Positions 10,854-20,990 of a stretch of DNA of 64,000 nucleotides are shown here, one piece after another; within the stretch, counting starts at the first letter, position 1, and the number at the start of each line of letters is the position of its first letter. The notes below the pieces were generated by a model. That model saw only the letters and a list, made by a program, of their open reading frames with translations. It ran no database searches and had not been told where the DNA came from. This DNA is from Candidula unifasciata. Lineage: Eukaryota > Mollusca > Gastropoda > Stylommatophora > Geomitridae. The position numbers were made by a program, and so were the translations under genes. Where the stretch lies: NCBI GenBank assembly GCA_905116865.2, contig CAJHNH020004879.1, positions 917,050 through 981,049 of the forward strand, given 5' to 3'.

Positions 10854-12060
10854 CAATATTTGTCTTGACTGGCCAGTTTTTGTCCTTAAGTCTTATTTCA
10901 TCACAGAAATCACATTTCTTATTTGCGCCTTGGTCGCTATTATTTGTGACGCTACAATATCCACTATTATAAGGGGATATAAAGTCTATGCCAGGTTAGG
11001 TTTTTCCATTTCTTCTATCAACTCTTTTTTGTCACCTCACCGTCTCATTTCTTTAAATATGGTTCTAAAGAGCTGACAAATAATGCAACAGTGAAAACAG
11101 GAACAAGCACGGAATGGATTGAGTGATAATGATTACATGACTGCGCCCAGGTATTTTCTTTCCTATGTATATAGGGTGCATGTATGTTAGCAGGGAGTGG
11201 TTTTTTTCCCTGAATGCAATCTAGGCATATGGGTGCAATAAATTTGGCTATTTAAGTCTCCATAATTTGCTGGTATTTTATGGTTGCCTAACTTGTGATG
11301 CAGGACTGGTTCTCTAATAATTGCATACCCTTCTGTCTGGAGCGCTGATAACATTGAAAGTGAGCTGAGCATTAACCAAGCCTACTTCTAAATGACGCCA
11401 AGTTATGTGCTGCAGTTCACCTGGTGATAGAAATAAAGTCTGATTGCATTTGCCTAGGAGGTAAGGAACCAACAGACTGCACACAGCTCAGCAAAATCTG
11501 TAAAACTGCTGTACATGCACCTCCCTAAAAAAATACTGCTTGATTCTTTCTATTTTTGCTGTTTCGCCTATGCATATTTCAATTAGAATGCAGGAGAAGA
11601 ACATGAACATCCCCAACCAAGGATGGTTTCCATAAAAAGGCCAGTGCAGTGATCTGGTACTAGGCTCACCCATTACATATGACCTGGAGAGCTCTGAAAC
11701 CACACAGACAGAATACACAAAAAATATAGATGGTCATACAAATCAGTGATACCTAGAGTGGCATGACAACAGCATCCCACTAAAGATATTAAAGCAAACA
11801 GATCTGCCACAATTACCAGTTATCTGACTTGTTCCAGATCTGGCTTTATTTGTATGTTAATTTAGTAGCCAGGTCAACGCAGCCTTAAAGGTGTACCACT
11901 TTACAGACCTGGGAAGTAAAGATGGTCAGCATGGTGCTGTGTCTATTACATATCCACCCTTTCTATGTGCTTCAACATATTTGAATTATTATAATGGAAT
12001 AGGGACCACTGTAAAATGATATGCACGTGAACACACAAGTTAACAACAAAAACTAAACAC
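10854..12060. other. Intergenic, mostly unassigned
   Basis: No gene is seen. A degraded SINE-A-like patch lies near 11868-11950 (CTGGGAAGTAAAGATGGTCAGC). The remainder shows no feature I can support. Confidence 0.35.
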
Positions 12061-12066
12061 TAAGGT

Positions 12067-12094
12067 TTTATTGTGAACTTTATTATTATTTATT
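12067..12094 (-). promoter_or_regulatory. Polyadenylation signal cluster for RPS25
   Basis: Three AATAAA hexamers on the minus strand lie at 12094-12089, 12084-12079 and 12072-12067, about 210-235 nt past the RPS25 stop at 12303. That spacing gives a plausible short 3' UTR. Which one is used cannot be told from sequence. Confidence 0.5.
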
Positions 12095-12302
12095 AGTGCA
12101 GGTATACATGCTCTCGGAGCTAGATCCTTGGTGTTCAGGATCAATACTCAGCATAATTTCTCCCAGTATGCTTCTTCGGCCGCTGACTCTTTAATTTCCA
12201 CGATGTTCCCTATCATTCAAATTACATTAAGAAAGAACACTTCCTAACATTCTCAGGAAAAGTTTTGCTGTGTTTATGCTTTTTCTGTGTTTGTTTACAT
12301 AA

Positions 12303-15300
12303 CTATTTTTCTGCTGGTGCTTCATCCTTGTCTCCCTTTGTGGCCCTTGTGTAGATCAACTGGGAGTTGTGTTTTGACACCAGGTGAATCAACCCTGTAG
12401 AAGGACAAGAAAATAGTTTCAAACACAGTATAGCCCTGTAGATTGGAGAATTAGTTCAACTGCGCAGACCTCTAGCCAATCTCAGATGATTGGCGCAATG
12501 TGTTCATCCTCGACATTTATTCTTAAATTCTTATTAGGAGCTTCCAATAAGAACAATTTATCTCCTGAGGAATTCCTGATAAAATTAAGTTCAGGTCTGC
12601 GCTGTAAAGCGTTTTGATCTCTGCTACAGACTTCACCTCAAAAAAAAACTGCTCAGCTAGGTTCAAAATTGTCATTACAGCACTTTTATAATTTCTACAA
12701 GTGCTCTATCATTTCAGCAACCAAAAGGCTTAGCATGATTAGATGCCTATCATGCCTTTTCTTTGGAAGTTTCGAGAATGGTTACTACAAGCTGTGTTAA
12801 TCTCTCATAATGCTAAATGTGTGCCTCTGCGGTGTTCACTCTAGCCATGTCTTGCACAAAATCACCCCACTGGAGAAGAACAAGCCAGCAAGCCTATGGC
12901 TATCAAAACACTATATTCTCATAAGCGTTTACAGCTTTTAGGAAAATTAAAAAACTAATCTAAGGCCTAGCTGAAAACTGATTTTCTGGAAAAGTGTAAA
13001 ATTGTTTGCTTTTGAAAATGTTCCCGTCTTTAAATCTACAATAACAAGCAACACACCAAAAACTGCCAAGATAAATAAAAAAAGTAGAAAATCCTTGCAG
13101 AGACATAACTTGTGTAAATAGGCATATCAGACTGACAAACCCTACAAAAGGCGAACAATCATTCACAACATTGGAATAATGCATAGTAGACAACAAAATT
13201 TTATAATACGGTAAACAGCATTCAAATCTGTACTAGTAAAACAGAATCTCTAGCAAGACAATGCCCCACATTAGCCTAAACAGAGAAGACAGGAGAAAAA
13301 GCTGGAAGTCTCTATAGATGTATAACAGAGCCCACCCCCGAGTGCAGAGGTATTAGCTTTAAAAGTTGAGTGAAACTTTCCCAGCCAAGCCTCCTACTCA
13401 ACGATTGTCATTGACTGCCGCCATCCTGCAGGATAGATTGATGTCTAAGTGCACCTGCCTGGGAGGCAAAAACTAAATGACAGATGCACAAGCAAAACTT
13501 TTATGAAGGGGGAAAACGGGTTAATCGTACTTCACACACTTAAAAAGAGTAAACTTCACTTATGACATAAATAAATACACCAGGAAAAATATAAATAACC
13601 TCACAATGAAAAAAGTGTAATTGAAATAAAAACAATGTATGTTATTAAGCCGCTAGCGTTAGATATTACCTTTTGAATGTAATTCTCTCAGTGCCTGCTT
13701 GGCCAACGAGCCCCTGACCTTTAACCTTTCAGACACCACAGAAGGAGTAATCAGCTTGTAGCTGGGCACCTCCTTGTACAGTTTGTCATAAGTGGCCTTG
13801 TCGAAGAGGATCAAGTTGTTGAGCTTGTCGCGAACTTTGCCCTTTGACCACTTCTACACACGGAAAGAAATATACAAGATTATTGCAGCAGCCTCAAAAA
13901 GTAAAAAGGGTGGGATCATGCAGCTAGTGAAATAATACAGCAGATTCAAATTTTTTTTTTACTTCATATTAATAAAATACATTATTTTGGTATAACCTTG
14001 GTATGAAAAAGGGTAATTCCTAGGTTCTGTGCCTTATTGAGTTAATGCTCTCTTTATCAGAAGTAAATCTATACATACACTGAGCCATGAGATGTTTTCA
14101 ACCCTTCCATGTAACTCTACAATCCTAAAGTATATTCTTAAGTCTTAATCACAGTGGCCAGAAAATAGTGAACTATGTTTTAACCCTTTCACTGCTATAG
14201 ACGAGATAACTTGTCTGCCCGGCAGACTGCTAAAGACGAGATAACTCAACTGCCATTTTCTGTGCCTTCACTGCTAAGGACGAGATATCTCGTCCTCGAC
14301 ATTTTTTTACAGATTGCTAAGAACAGTAATTCTTAGGGGTGAAATAGCAATACACATTACCTTAATCTGATCAAACTGACCCGTTTACATACAATTAAAA
14401 CCCTTATCAAGTGAGTTTAGGTGTATTTAGATGCATTTCACATTATCCTGTTGCTTTGTTACCATAAAAGCATTGTCTGTGAACGGTATTTTTTTTTCCC
14501 TGCAATATATTTCTGGTTTTGCGTTTGTCAAAATTCTTCGCTGGTTATCTTCGCGGCATGCCGGCGTACACGTGTACTTCTGACTGAACAAGACTGACCA
14601 GTGACCATATGACCTAGCTATCTTCATCGACTGGATTTGAAACGGATCCAAAATAATCAAAATAAAGATATGGTCACGTACTGAGATGATGATTAATATT
14701 ACTGTTAATATTACTGACATAAATGTGTTTGTCTATTAAAGTGTACAATACTGGCCTTTTTTCAGTTCATAGTTTTATGTGAATTTCTAATGTAGTTGGT
14801 ATCACGCCTGCCTTACAATCGAAAGGTCCGGCGTTCAACCCCTAAGTGCCTTTTTTTTTTTAAATTAATTTTTTTAAATGCAAATTTTAAATTTAAGCTC
14901 TTAGCATTTTCGGCAACAGATCACCGAAGTAATAATTAATTAAACGTCACGTGCGTTCAGGTGGATTTAGATGCTTTACAAGTTATCCTGTTCCTTTGTG
15001 AAGCGTGGTTGGTGTACTGTGCACATTCATTATATAAAGTTGTTGTGGGGAAAAAACACACCTGCCTTAGTGTTAGTAAGAAAAATTCTACAGAAATATT
15101 GCAAGGAAAAGAAAAAAAGTGTTGGAGGACAAAAAAGTGAAGATCTGCCCCTTCGTTTAGTACAAAGGCATTTCCCTTCAAAAATAGAGCCCGTAACATC
15201 ACAGAAGAAATTCCCAACAAGAAAGTGTGTGGTATGTGCAAAAGGCAAAAAAAACGACGAGGAAACCAGATACATGTGCAAGGAATGTGATTTGGCATTG

Positions 15301-17855
15301 TGTGTCGCACCTTGTTTTGAAATATTTCACACACAAAGATAATAATAATAATTAAAACCATGTATTTGCTAAAATGTTTTGTGTTTGCTTTGTAAGTTTG
15401 TAGTGTTTTCTTTTTGTTAATGAGTTTTCATGGCGTAGTAATAGCGCGTCTGAATTGTCAGCGCAAAGTTATACCATACGCTTTCAACAATTTTTTATTT
15501 TAGGTGTACAATTTTTACCCCGTGCCGCAAGCGCCGCGTTTTCTGCTTTTAAAGGAAAAAACGGTATTCAGGGGGGGGGGGGGGAGATTAGCTCTCGCCT
15601 GGCTTAGCACAGTGGTTACGTTGGCTGGCGGAGGGCGCAGCAGCGAAAGGGTTAATGGATTTTAAAAAGCTGATGTTCACTATAAATGACGCCAGATGCA
15701 ATATTTAGCCATTTAGCCCCTTGCTGAGTAGACTAACAGAACCAGTCAGGAAGTGGCCAATGCATCAATTGTCTTTTGAGTTTCATAGTGTCTAGCGTTG
15801 CGAGCCATTTGCTCTTTGGTGTGGTCCGAGTTTTCTTCACTCCGTAAAAATTTCTGTTGTAGACACTAGAACAGATGTCTGGAACACACTAAAAAAGGCA
15901 AGACAGGCAAATAATACTACTGGTATTAGCACTAGAACTCTTCTCTGGCTGCTGAAGCTGGGGATGGAACGTTTATACAAATGTTCTGAGTGATGCAATT
16001 TCTGTAGATTTTTTCAGATTCTTGTAGTGATAAAACCTGCTTTATCTTGCAATTCATTGAACCCTCTTCATGGTGATCTAGTCCATCATATCTGCCATCA
16101 AAGGTTAAGAAAGCAGACCATTAAAATCAAATTGTGACCCAACAACAAGACTTATGGAATGACGATCTGCCAAGGATTGTTAGGATATTATCAAAGGCTT
16201 TAATTACCTTCTTTTTATTTTTCCCGCCAGAGCCTTCCTTTTTGGGTTTTCCAGCCACTGGCTTGGCAGCCTTGGCTGACTTTGCATCAGCTGTCTTTTT
16301 TGCTCCCTGAAACAAATAGTATGAACATTATATCAAAGCTATAACAGAATATTCTCTACAAAAACCTGAAATACTATTGACTATCACACCTATACAGGTT
16401 TTTGATATAAACAATTTTGCACCAATTAGTAAGACATGTATTCTTCATGTTCAGACTAAAATCAAGTTATGGTCATTCATCTACTTCTGGATGACTGTTC
16501 CAGAACCTGAGTTTTGTGTGCACATTATTTCACAGGACTGACTCGATACTGCAGGTGTTGGTTCCTAGCCCTCGTTGCACTCTGAATTTGAAGGATTCTC
16601 CACAATAATCAACTTATTCTTTAGGGTAGCCATTTTTTTTTTTACAATTGACATCTGGAACCAACACAGGAAAGACAATATTTAAACTCTGAAATATAAA
16701 TTGAACTTCAACAGCTGACAGTATTCCCCCACCCCAACAGAAAACATAAATTAATGTGACACAAATGCTAGGTAATTTACTATAAAAAAGTATAAAGGCG
16801 GTTTAATATTCTTGAGCACCAGGGTTCGTTATCAATGGCGGTGTTTTTATTTTAAAATCATAGTAGTGCGTGAGTGGCGATGTAAAAGAGACTGCAACCA
16901 CACCGCATAATTTTCCCCAACAACGCGAGTGGTGCACTGTAGCCGACTATTAGGGAAAGGGCATATTTGAAACATTTTAGCAAGAAACTTGGATTTTTGA
17001 AACCCTTTTAAAAAGGAGTTTTTACTGCATAAGCAATGGCTCTTTCATCATACAGTGTTATGTTATGATAAACTTAATTGGCTAGGTGTTCACCAGCCAT
17101 GTAAAATCCACCAACAATGTTCTCATCCATAAACTTTCTGAGTGCTAGTGGGTCTTCTTTCACTTCCAGGGCTTAGTAGTTCTACGTACATGTATGATAT
17201 CCTTTTTTTTTTTTTTTTTTTTTACAGATTTTGTTCACTGTATGAAGACTTTGAAAGAAACCCCAAAACCGTCTCTTTATATTAATACATGGCATGTTTG
17301 TAAAGGAACAGCAGGTCTATAGTTCTATACTCCACACACAAAATGGAGAAAATAGTTTCCATACACAAATTCAGGTCGAGTTTGGCAAGCCAGTGGACGT
17401 GTGTTTGGGTAGGAGCAATATCGGAGACAAATTTAAAAGTCAAAGATTTTAATTTTATATTTAATTATTGACTACTTTATAGATTTAATGAAAATTTTAA
17501 GCTAAAATGTCTTTCAGACCCAGTTATGTGATTTAAAACTCATCTATCTAATGCATTTACAACAAATATATTTAGAATATTCTTTTCACTCAGTGTAAAA
17601 CCTGCACTTTAATGAAAAAATTACAGTACCACATGGCACAAGAGAGTTTAGAAAGAAGCAATGATGGCGACCCCACAAAATTGAATAAATAATTTGGGAG
17701 TGGAAGTATATATAACAAATACATAGATTATCAAATTAAAACCCACACGACTAACTTAAAACACTATATTTACTTTTTCAGAGGCTTAACTTATTCAAAG
17801 TGCCTTAATAATATGATCTAACGAAGAAAGAACGAGCACAGCTCATACGTACCAT
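12303..17855 (-). CDS. RPS25: Ribosomal protein eS25 (RPS25), four coding exons
   Basis: Exons on the minus strand: 17855-17853 (ATG only), 16306-16208, 13853-13670 and 12394-12303 (stop TAG). They total 378 nt and encode 125 aa, the usual eS25 length. All introns are GT-AG (GTACGT, GTAATT, GTAATA donors) and frame is kept; exon 3 ends with the first base of a Gly codon. Exon 2 encodes a Lys/Ala-rich basic N-terminus (residues 2-34). Exon 3 starts [13 protein letters not shown] and includes [36 protein letters not shown], the winged-helix core that binds 18S rRNA. Exon 4 has [19 protein letters not shown] and an acidic tail. eS25 is a 40S head protein also linked to IRES initiation. Introns are 1.5, 2.35 and 1.28 kb, and intron 2 holds a piggyBac remnant. 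Nothing suggests a pseudogene: it has introns and no internal stop. Confidence 0.95.
14790..14850 (+). repeat. tRNA-like segment within the piggyBac element
   Basis: It contains GTAGTTGGTATCACGCCTGC and a B-box-like GGCGTTCAACCCC, followed by a T10 run at about 14852, which could stop RNA polymerase III. The 5' half of a tRNA cloverleaf is too diverged to call a tRNA gene. It may be a SINE head or a tRNA pseudogene. Confidence 0.35.
14971..15342 (+). pseudogene. PiggyBac transposase, C-terminal Cys-rich domain
   Basis: The open stretch ends with the cysteine-rich zinc-binding tail of piggyBac/PGBD transposases: [20 protein letters not shown], then [20 protein letters not shown] and a stop. 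The spacing (C-x2-C ... C-x2-C ... C-x3-C-F-x2-x-H-T) is the family's normal C-terminus, which binds subterminal DNA. The catalytic DDD core, normally about 400 aa upstream, is absent; only a short diverged lead-in remains. The stop at 15340-15342 is the natural one. The copy cannot transpose itself but still looks open across the zinc domain. Confidence 0.75.
15850..16025 (+). repeat. LINE-N 3'-tail fragment in RPS25 intron 2
   Basis: This short tail matches other copies at 19470, 30360, 49030 and 59390. It carries AAAAGGCAAGACAGGC, CTCTGGCTGCTGAAGCTGG and a final zinc-knuckle-like reading. It is a 5'-truncated retrotransposon end. Confidence 0.5.
16468..16625 (-). repeat. Old SINE-B copy in RPS25 intron 1
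   Basis: It has diverged, but clear blocks remain: TTCCAGAACCTGAGTTTTGT, GTTGGTTCCTAGCC and a final partial AATCAACTTATTC. It lies on the same strand as the host gene. Confidence 0.5.
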
Positions 17856-17878
17856 GCTGCGATCCGCGTTGGAGAATT

Positions 17879-17889
17879 AAGAAAGGAAG
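17879..17889 (-). promoter_or_regulatory. 5' TOP-like pyrimidine tract of RPS25
   Basis: On the minus strand CTTCCTTTCTT lies 24-34 nt before the ATG. Ribosomal protein mRNAs in animals start at a C inside such a tract, which gives growth-dependent (mTOR/LARP1) translation. The transcript start is therefore predicted near 17889. Confidence 0.55.
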
Positions 17890-17932
17890 TAAAATGTTAT
17901 GTCCCCCTGGGCTTCTGGGATTGAAGGGTCGG

Positions 17933-17939
17933 CTTCCGG
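17933..17939 (-). promoter_or_regulatory. ETS-type site upstream of RPS25
   Basis: CCGGAAG on the minus strand lies about 45 nt before the predicted start, a common position for GABP/ETS sites in ribosomal protein promoters. No TATA box is seen. Confidence 0.35.
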
Positions 17940-17989
17940 TCAAAACAGCAACTTGATTTGCACATGAAATAAACCTTTAATCTCAGATG

Positions 17990-18640
17990 TCATTAACCTA
18001 AGTTATTTAAATCCTATATCAATATACGGGTGGGAATCATGGAAAGTTAGTAAATTAGTGCAAACTTTTTTGGAAGCTGCGGAGAGGTAGTTTTATACAT
18101 GAATGATGAGAATACCATGGATAGCTAAAAAGAGTAATGAAAACGTCTTGAAAGAAACTGACTCACGAAGAAAACTGATTGTCCACATCAGAAAGAGATC
18201 CCAGTGTGGATTCCGGGACCCTGTTATAGGGAAAACAAGAATAGACCCACAGTCTTCCCAAAAGCATGTCGTAAGAGTCGACTAATTGGGAGCTTCTGTA
18301 ACAGGACTGCAGTCAAGAAGTGGAAAAACAACTAGAACTTTCTGCCAAAGTTTACAGCTGGTGAAGGCGAAGAAGAAGAACCAGAAAAAGACAATCTACA
18401 TTCTTTGGTCATGTGATGAGAAGGAGAAAACTGGAGTACATCGTTAAAGCAGGAAAGCTGGAGGGAAGGAGAGGCAGAGGGAGATCAAGAACAGATGCTG
18501 TATAGTCTGACATTATGGCATGGAGGATCATCTGTGTCAGAGTTAACTGAAAGTACACGAGACAGAAGGTTGTGGATAGACATGACTACCAACGCCACAC
18601 GACATGAACTTTAAGAAGAAGAAATCACCAATCTTTGTTA
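17990..18640 (+). pseudogene. LINE-R 3' end, split by a SINE-B
   Basis: The open stretch near 18103 reads MMRIPWIAKKSNENVLKET and ends IVHIRKRSQ. The LINE frame resumes after the SINE at about 18385 with RQSTFFGHVMRRRKLEYIVK and a GRRGRGRSRT segment. This is the C-terminal zinc-knuckle/tail region typical of RTE-like LINEs (FFGHVMRR, GRPRTRW). Only the last part of the ORF2 protein is present. The copy ends at a GAAGAAG tail near 18620. Confidence 0.6.
18207..18384 (+). repeat. SINE-B inserted in LINE-R, internally deleted
   Basis: It starts GTGTGGATTCCGGGACCCTG and ends in GAAGAAGAAGAA. About 105 bp of the family consensus are missing between GGGAGCTTCT and GTAACAGGACTGCAG. Short flanking repeats CAGAAAGAGA / CAGAAAAAGA (1 mismatch) look like its target duplication, and removing it rejoins the LINE frame. 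Confidence 0.65.
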
Positions 18641-18674
18641 CTTTATGTGAGAAAGAAAGTTTTTACGCCATATA

Positions 18675-18920
18675 GAGCCGATTTTGGTGTAAGAATGTTT
18701 ATGTGTCGTAAACAGAGCCGATCTTGGTGTAAGAATGTTTGTGTGTCGTAAACAGTCGGAAATTTAGTGAAACATTTTACGTCATATAGAGCCGATCTTG
18801 GTGTAAGAATGTTTGTGTGTCGTAAACAGTCGGAAATTTAGTGAAACATTTTACGTCATAAAGAGCCGATCTTGGTGTAAGAATGTTTGTGTGTCGTAAA
18901 CAGTCGGAAATTTAGTGAAA
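18675..18920. repeat. 74-bp tandem repeat, about 3.3 copies
   Basis: GAGCCGAT begins at 18675, 18715, 18789 and 18863. The last three are 74 bp apart and nearly identical; the first is a 40-bp shortened unit. Each unit contains CTTGGTGTAAGAATGTTTG and CAGTCGGAAATTTAGTG. Confidence 0.8.
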
Positions 18921-19234
18921 CGCTGCATCAGCTCAATTCCACCACTCCCGTCCCCCCCCCCCACCCCCACCATTTGGAAACAAACAAAAAATGACACACA
19001 TAAAGAAAGCATTGAAAAGGAAGCTCAGTCCTACCCCCCAACCATAATTTTCTCGCCACCAAGAAAAAACATTGGGTTTGGGGCTGAGATCCCTTAACCC
19101 CCCTCCCCCACATTCCAATTAGCTAAGACAACATTAAGGGACCTCCAAACCATGCAATCCTTACACATTTTCTAGCAAAATAACAGTTTGTGTGTAAATA
19201 GTGGCGGTGGAGAGGCTCGTCCTTGATTCCTCCT

Positions 19235-19265
<31 letters not shown>

Positions 19266-19469
19266 CATTGGACAGTCCATGTGAACAGCTACGAAATTTC
19301 GCTGCCGACGAGATGGGGTGACTTTCGTGAGAAGAACAGTAACTATTTCTGGCATATGAAAAGACCTACGATGTCACGCATATACAAATTGTAAAGGAAC
19401 GACAGAAGAGGCGCGCACAATCTTGATCATGACAATGTCTTTAGAAGCTAGGGATTTCGATTACTTACA
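18921..19469. other. Low-complexity spacer with long C tract
   Basis: It holds several C-runs, the longest 29 Cs at 19235-19263. The open stretches across these runs are low-complexity artefacts. No gene is seen. Confidence 0.5.
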
Positions 19470-19590
19470 CAGAGTTGAGTTGAATCAAGAATTGATATCA
19501 CAGCACTCAGGGCATTCCCATACGCGCTCCGTCTCCATCTTCAGCAGCCAGCGCAGAGTTCCGTTACTAATGGTACCGGTCGTAATCTGG
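19470..19590 (-). repeat. LINE-N 3'-tail fragment
   Basis: The reverse complement carries the family tail: CCAGCGCAGAGTTCC, CATCTTCAGCAGCCAGC and GAATTGATATCACAGCACTC on the plus strand. Confidence 0.55.
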
Positions 19591-19711
19591 TAATGTATTT
19601 ACTTTCACAGAATGATTACTTTGCTTCTTACGAACGTGAGACTTTTAATGCCGATGAATTCCGTGTCTAAGATCATCATCTGCCCGCTAACTGGCGCCCA
19701 TGCTTCTCCAC

Positions 19712-19810
19712 AGATTGCCCGGCTCTCTAGCGCAGCTGGTTAAACCGGATTGCGCGGTGACCGGGTGACGAACTCCTTGTGGTCCGGGTTCACTCCCGGG
19801 GGTGGGCAGA
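19712..19810 (+). repeat. tRNA-like SINE head
   Basis: GGCTCTCTAGCGCAGCTGG gives a good A-box and GGTCCGGGTTCACTCC a B-box, about 60 nt apart. The acceptor stem does not close well, so this is a SINE head or tRNA pseudogene and not a tRNA gene. Confidence 0.45.
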
Positions 19811-19959
19811 AAAGCCACATTTCTCCCAGATTTACGGTATTTATCATGGAATCAAGGACGAAATGTTGCGATATCCATAATACCGAGCCCAAGGGTTAAC
19901 AACTCATGGCTTCTGGATACTAAAACAAAAAACTCCACAGATCACGATCCCTGGTTGTT

Positions 19960-20100
19960 TGGAACAGCTCTCTTGATTATCTCTCTCCGTGCCATCGTTT
20001 CAGCCCATCCAGCATTATCTCTCTTGGTCTGTCTCTACCCCTTTTCCCACTGATCTTTCCAGTTGTCACAATGTTTTTCTAACGTCCACGATAGTTTGAT
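19960..20100 (-). repeat. LINE-R tail fragment
   Basis: It shares GAACAGCTCTCTTGAT, CAGCCCATCCAGCAT and TCTCTTGGTCTGTCTCTACC with 24780-24900. On the minus strand this reads as the Arg-rich GRDRPREMMLDG-type tail of LINE-R. Confidence 0.5.
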
Positions 20101-20670
20101 ATATTTCTCACACAGAGCTGAGGGGTATTCTGTGGGGCAGCGTACGGGCAGATGGATCCGTCTCACGTAGAGAGCTGATTGCCTGCATCAGAGAAAGTCA
20201 ACCTTCATTTTTGTATACATCGTGAGAATGGGGTAAACTTGAATATGTCGTGATTACGGGAACGCTGTAAGAGAAGAGAGGAGAGGGAGGCCAAGAAATG
20301 TGCTGGGCAGTTGTGTGTCTTGGTATGGAAGAGCATTTGAATCGGAAACCTTCAATTTCTGCGTCTGTCGGTTGTACACTCCTGGGTAAAAGTCCAGATT
20401 GTTCGTCAGTGGCCCATCTTTGGTCTTGCTTCGGGACTTGAGATTTGCGTGTATATATTTTTTCCCCCTTCATATCTGATTAATTGTATGCAGACTGTTG
20501 GTTAATTGTCTTAGATCACCCATGTCTTTTTTTTTTTAAATTATCTGTCAAAAGAGTCATGAGACATTCTGCAAGTCTGTCCAAGTCATCCCCGGCTTCT
20601 TCCTTTGATAACGTTTACCAGTAATGGACATTTATTTTCTCCTTCAGTTCTTAATTTGTAGTATAAAAAA

Positions 20671-20990
20671 AAGTAAAGATCCCTTTTCACGCCTTTCGGC
20701 GCATCGGGCATATGGGCAGAGCGTCCCATATTTTTACAGACCATCAGCACTCTGTGGGTAATGTGGTCAGCATTACGCCGGCTGTCTTTACTTTCCCAGG
20801 ACAGCCCATCCTGGTGCCCATTTTAGGCTGGGTCGACCTGCGACGTCCCATACCACGACAAAAATCCACGCAGCCTGCAATGGGTTTCGATCGCGGTATG
20901 CTGGCTCACGAGTCGGACTCGCAAAGTCCGACTCGTGAGCCAGCATACCGCGATTGAAACCCACTGCAGGCTGCGTGGATTTTTGTAGTA
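20671..20990 (-). repeat. SINE-A with a snap-back tRNA head
   Basis: The body matches the copies at 39749 and 53941 (TATTTTTACAGACCATCAGC, GTGGTCAGCATTACGCCGGC, TTTACTTTCCCAGGAC). The tRNA-like head is followed by its own inverted copy, giving the palindrome listed separately. Confidence 0.65.
20858..20986. repeat. 129-bp palindrome, 62-bp arms, 5-nt loop
   Basis: The arms 20858-20919 and 20925-20986 are reverse complements with 2 mismatches in 62 (A/G near 20880 and G/A near 20889), separated by CGCAA. The arm sequence is the tRNA-like head of SINE-A, including the A-box-side TCCGACTCGTGAGCCAGCA. Confidence 0.85.

Larger units (their letters stand above)
14180..15655 (+). mobile_element. 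Internally deleted piggyBac element in RPS25 intron 2
   Basis: Both ends are flanked by TTAA (14180-14183 and 15652-15655), the piggyBac target. The terminal inverted repeats are CCCTTTCACTGCT on the left and CCCTTTCGCTGCT (complement of the right end), 12 of 13 identical. Subterminal AGACGAGATA-type repeats occur at the left (about 14199-14295). At about 1.47 kb it is too short for a full transposase, and only the C-terminal part survives. It lies opposite to the host gene's strand and is presumably removed with the intron. Confidence 0.85.

Noticed and set aside
14957..15361. 134-codon minus-strand ORF over the piggyBac remnant
   Set aside because: Antisense shadow of the plus-strand Cys-rich domain, which has clear family motifs.
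16127..16315. 62-codon minus-strand ORF as a complete small protein
   Set aside because: It reads through the splice donor at 16207 into the intron; only 16306-16208 is coding, as RPS25 exon 2.
12303..17855. snoRNA genes in RPS25 introns
   Set aside because: I looked for C/D boxes (RTGATGA with a following CTGA) on the minus strand. Only weak partial matches near 16090 and 17110 were seen, without a paired box and terminal stem.
19712..19800. tRNA gene
   Set aside because: A and B boxes are good but the acceptor stem does not pair and the context is a SINE; the same applies to 7868, 14790, 39965 and 53941.
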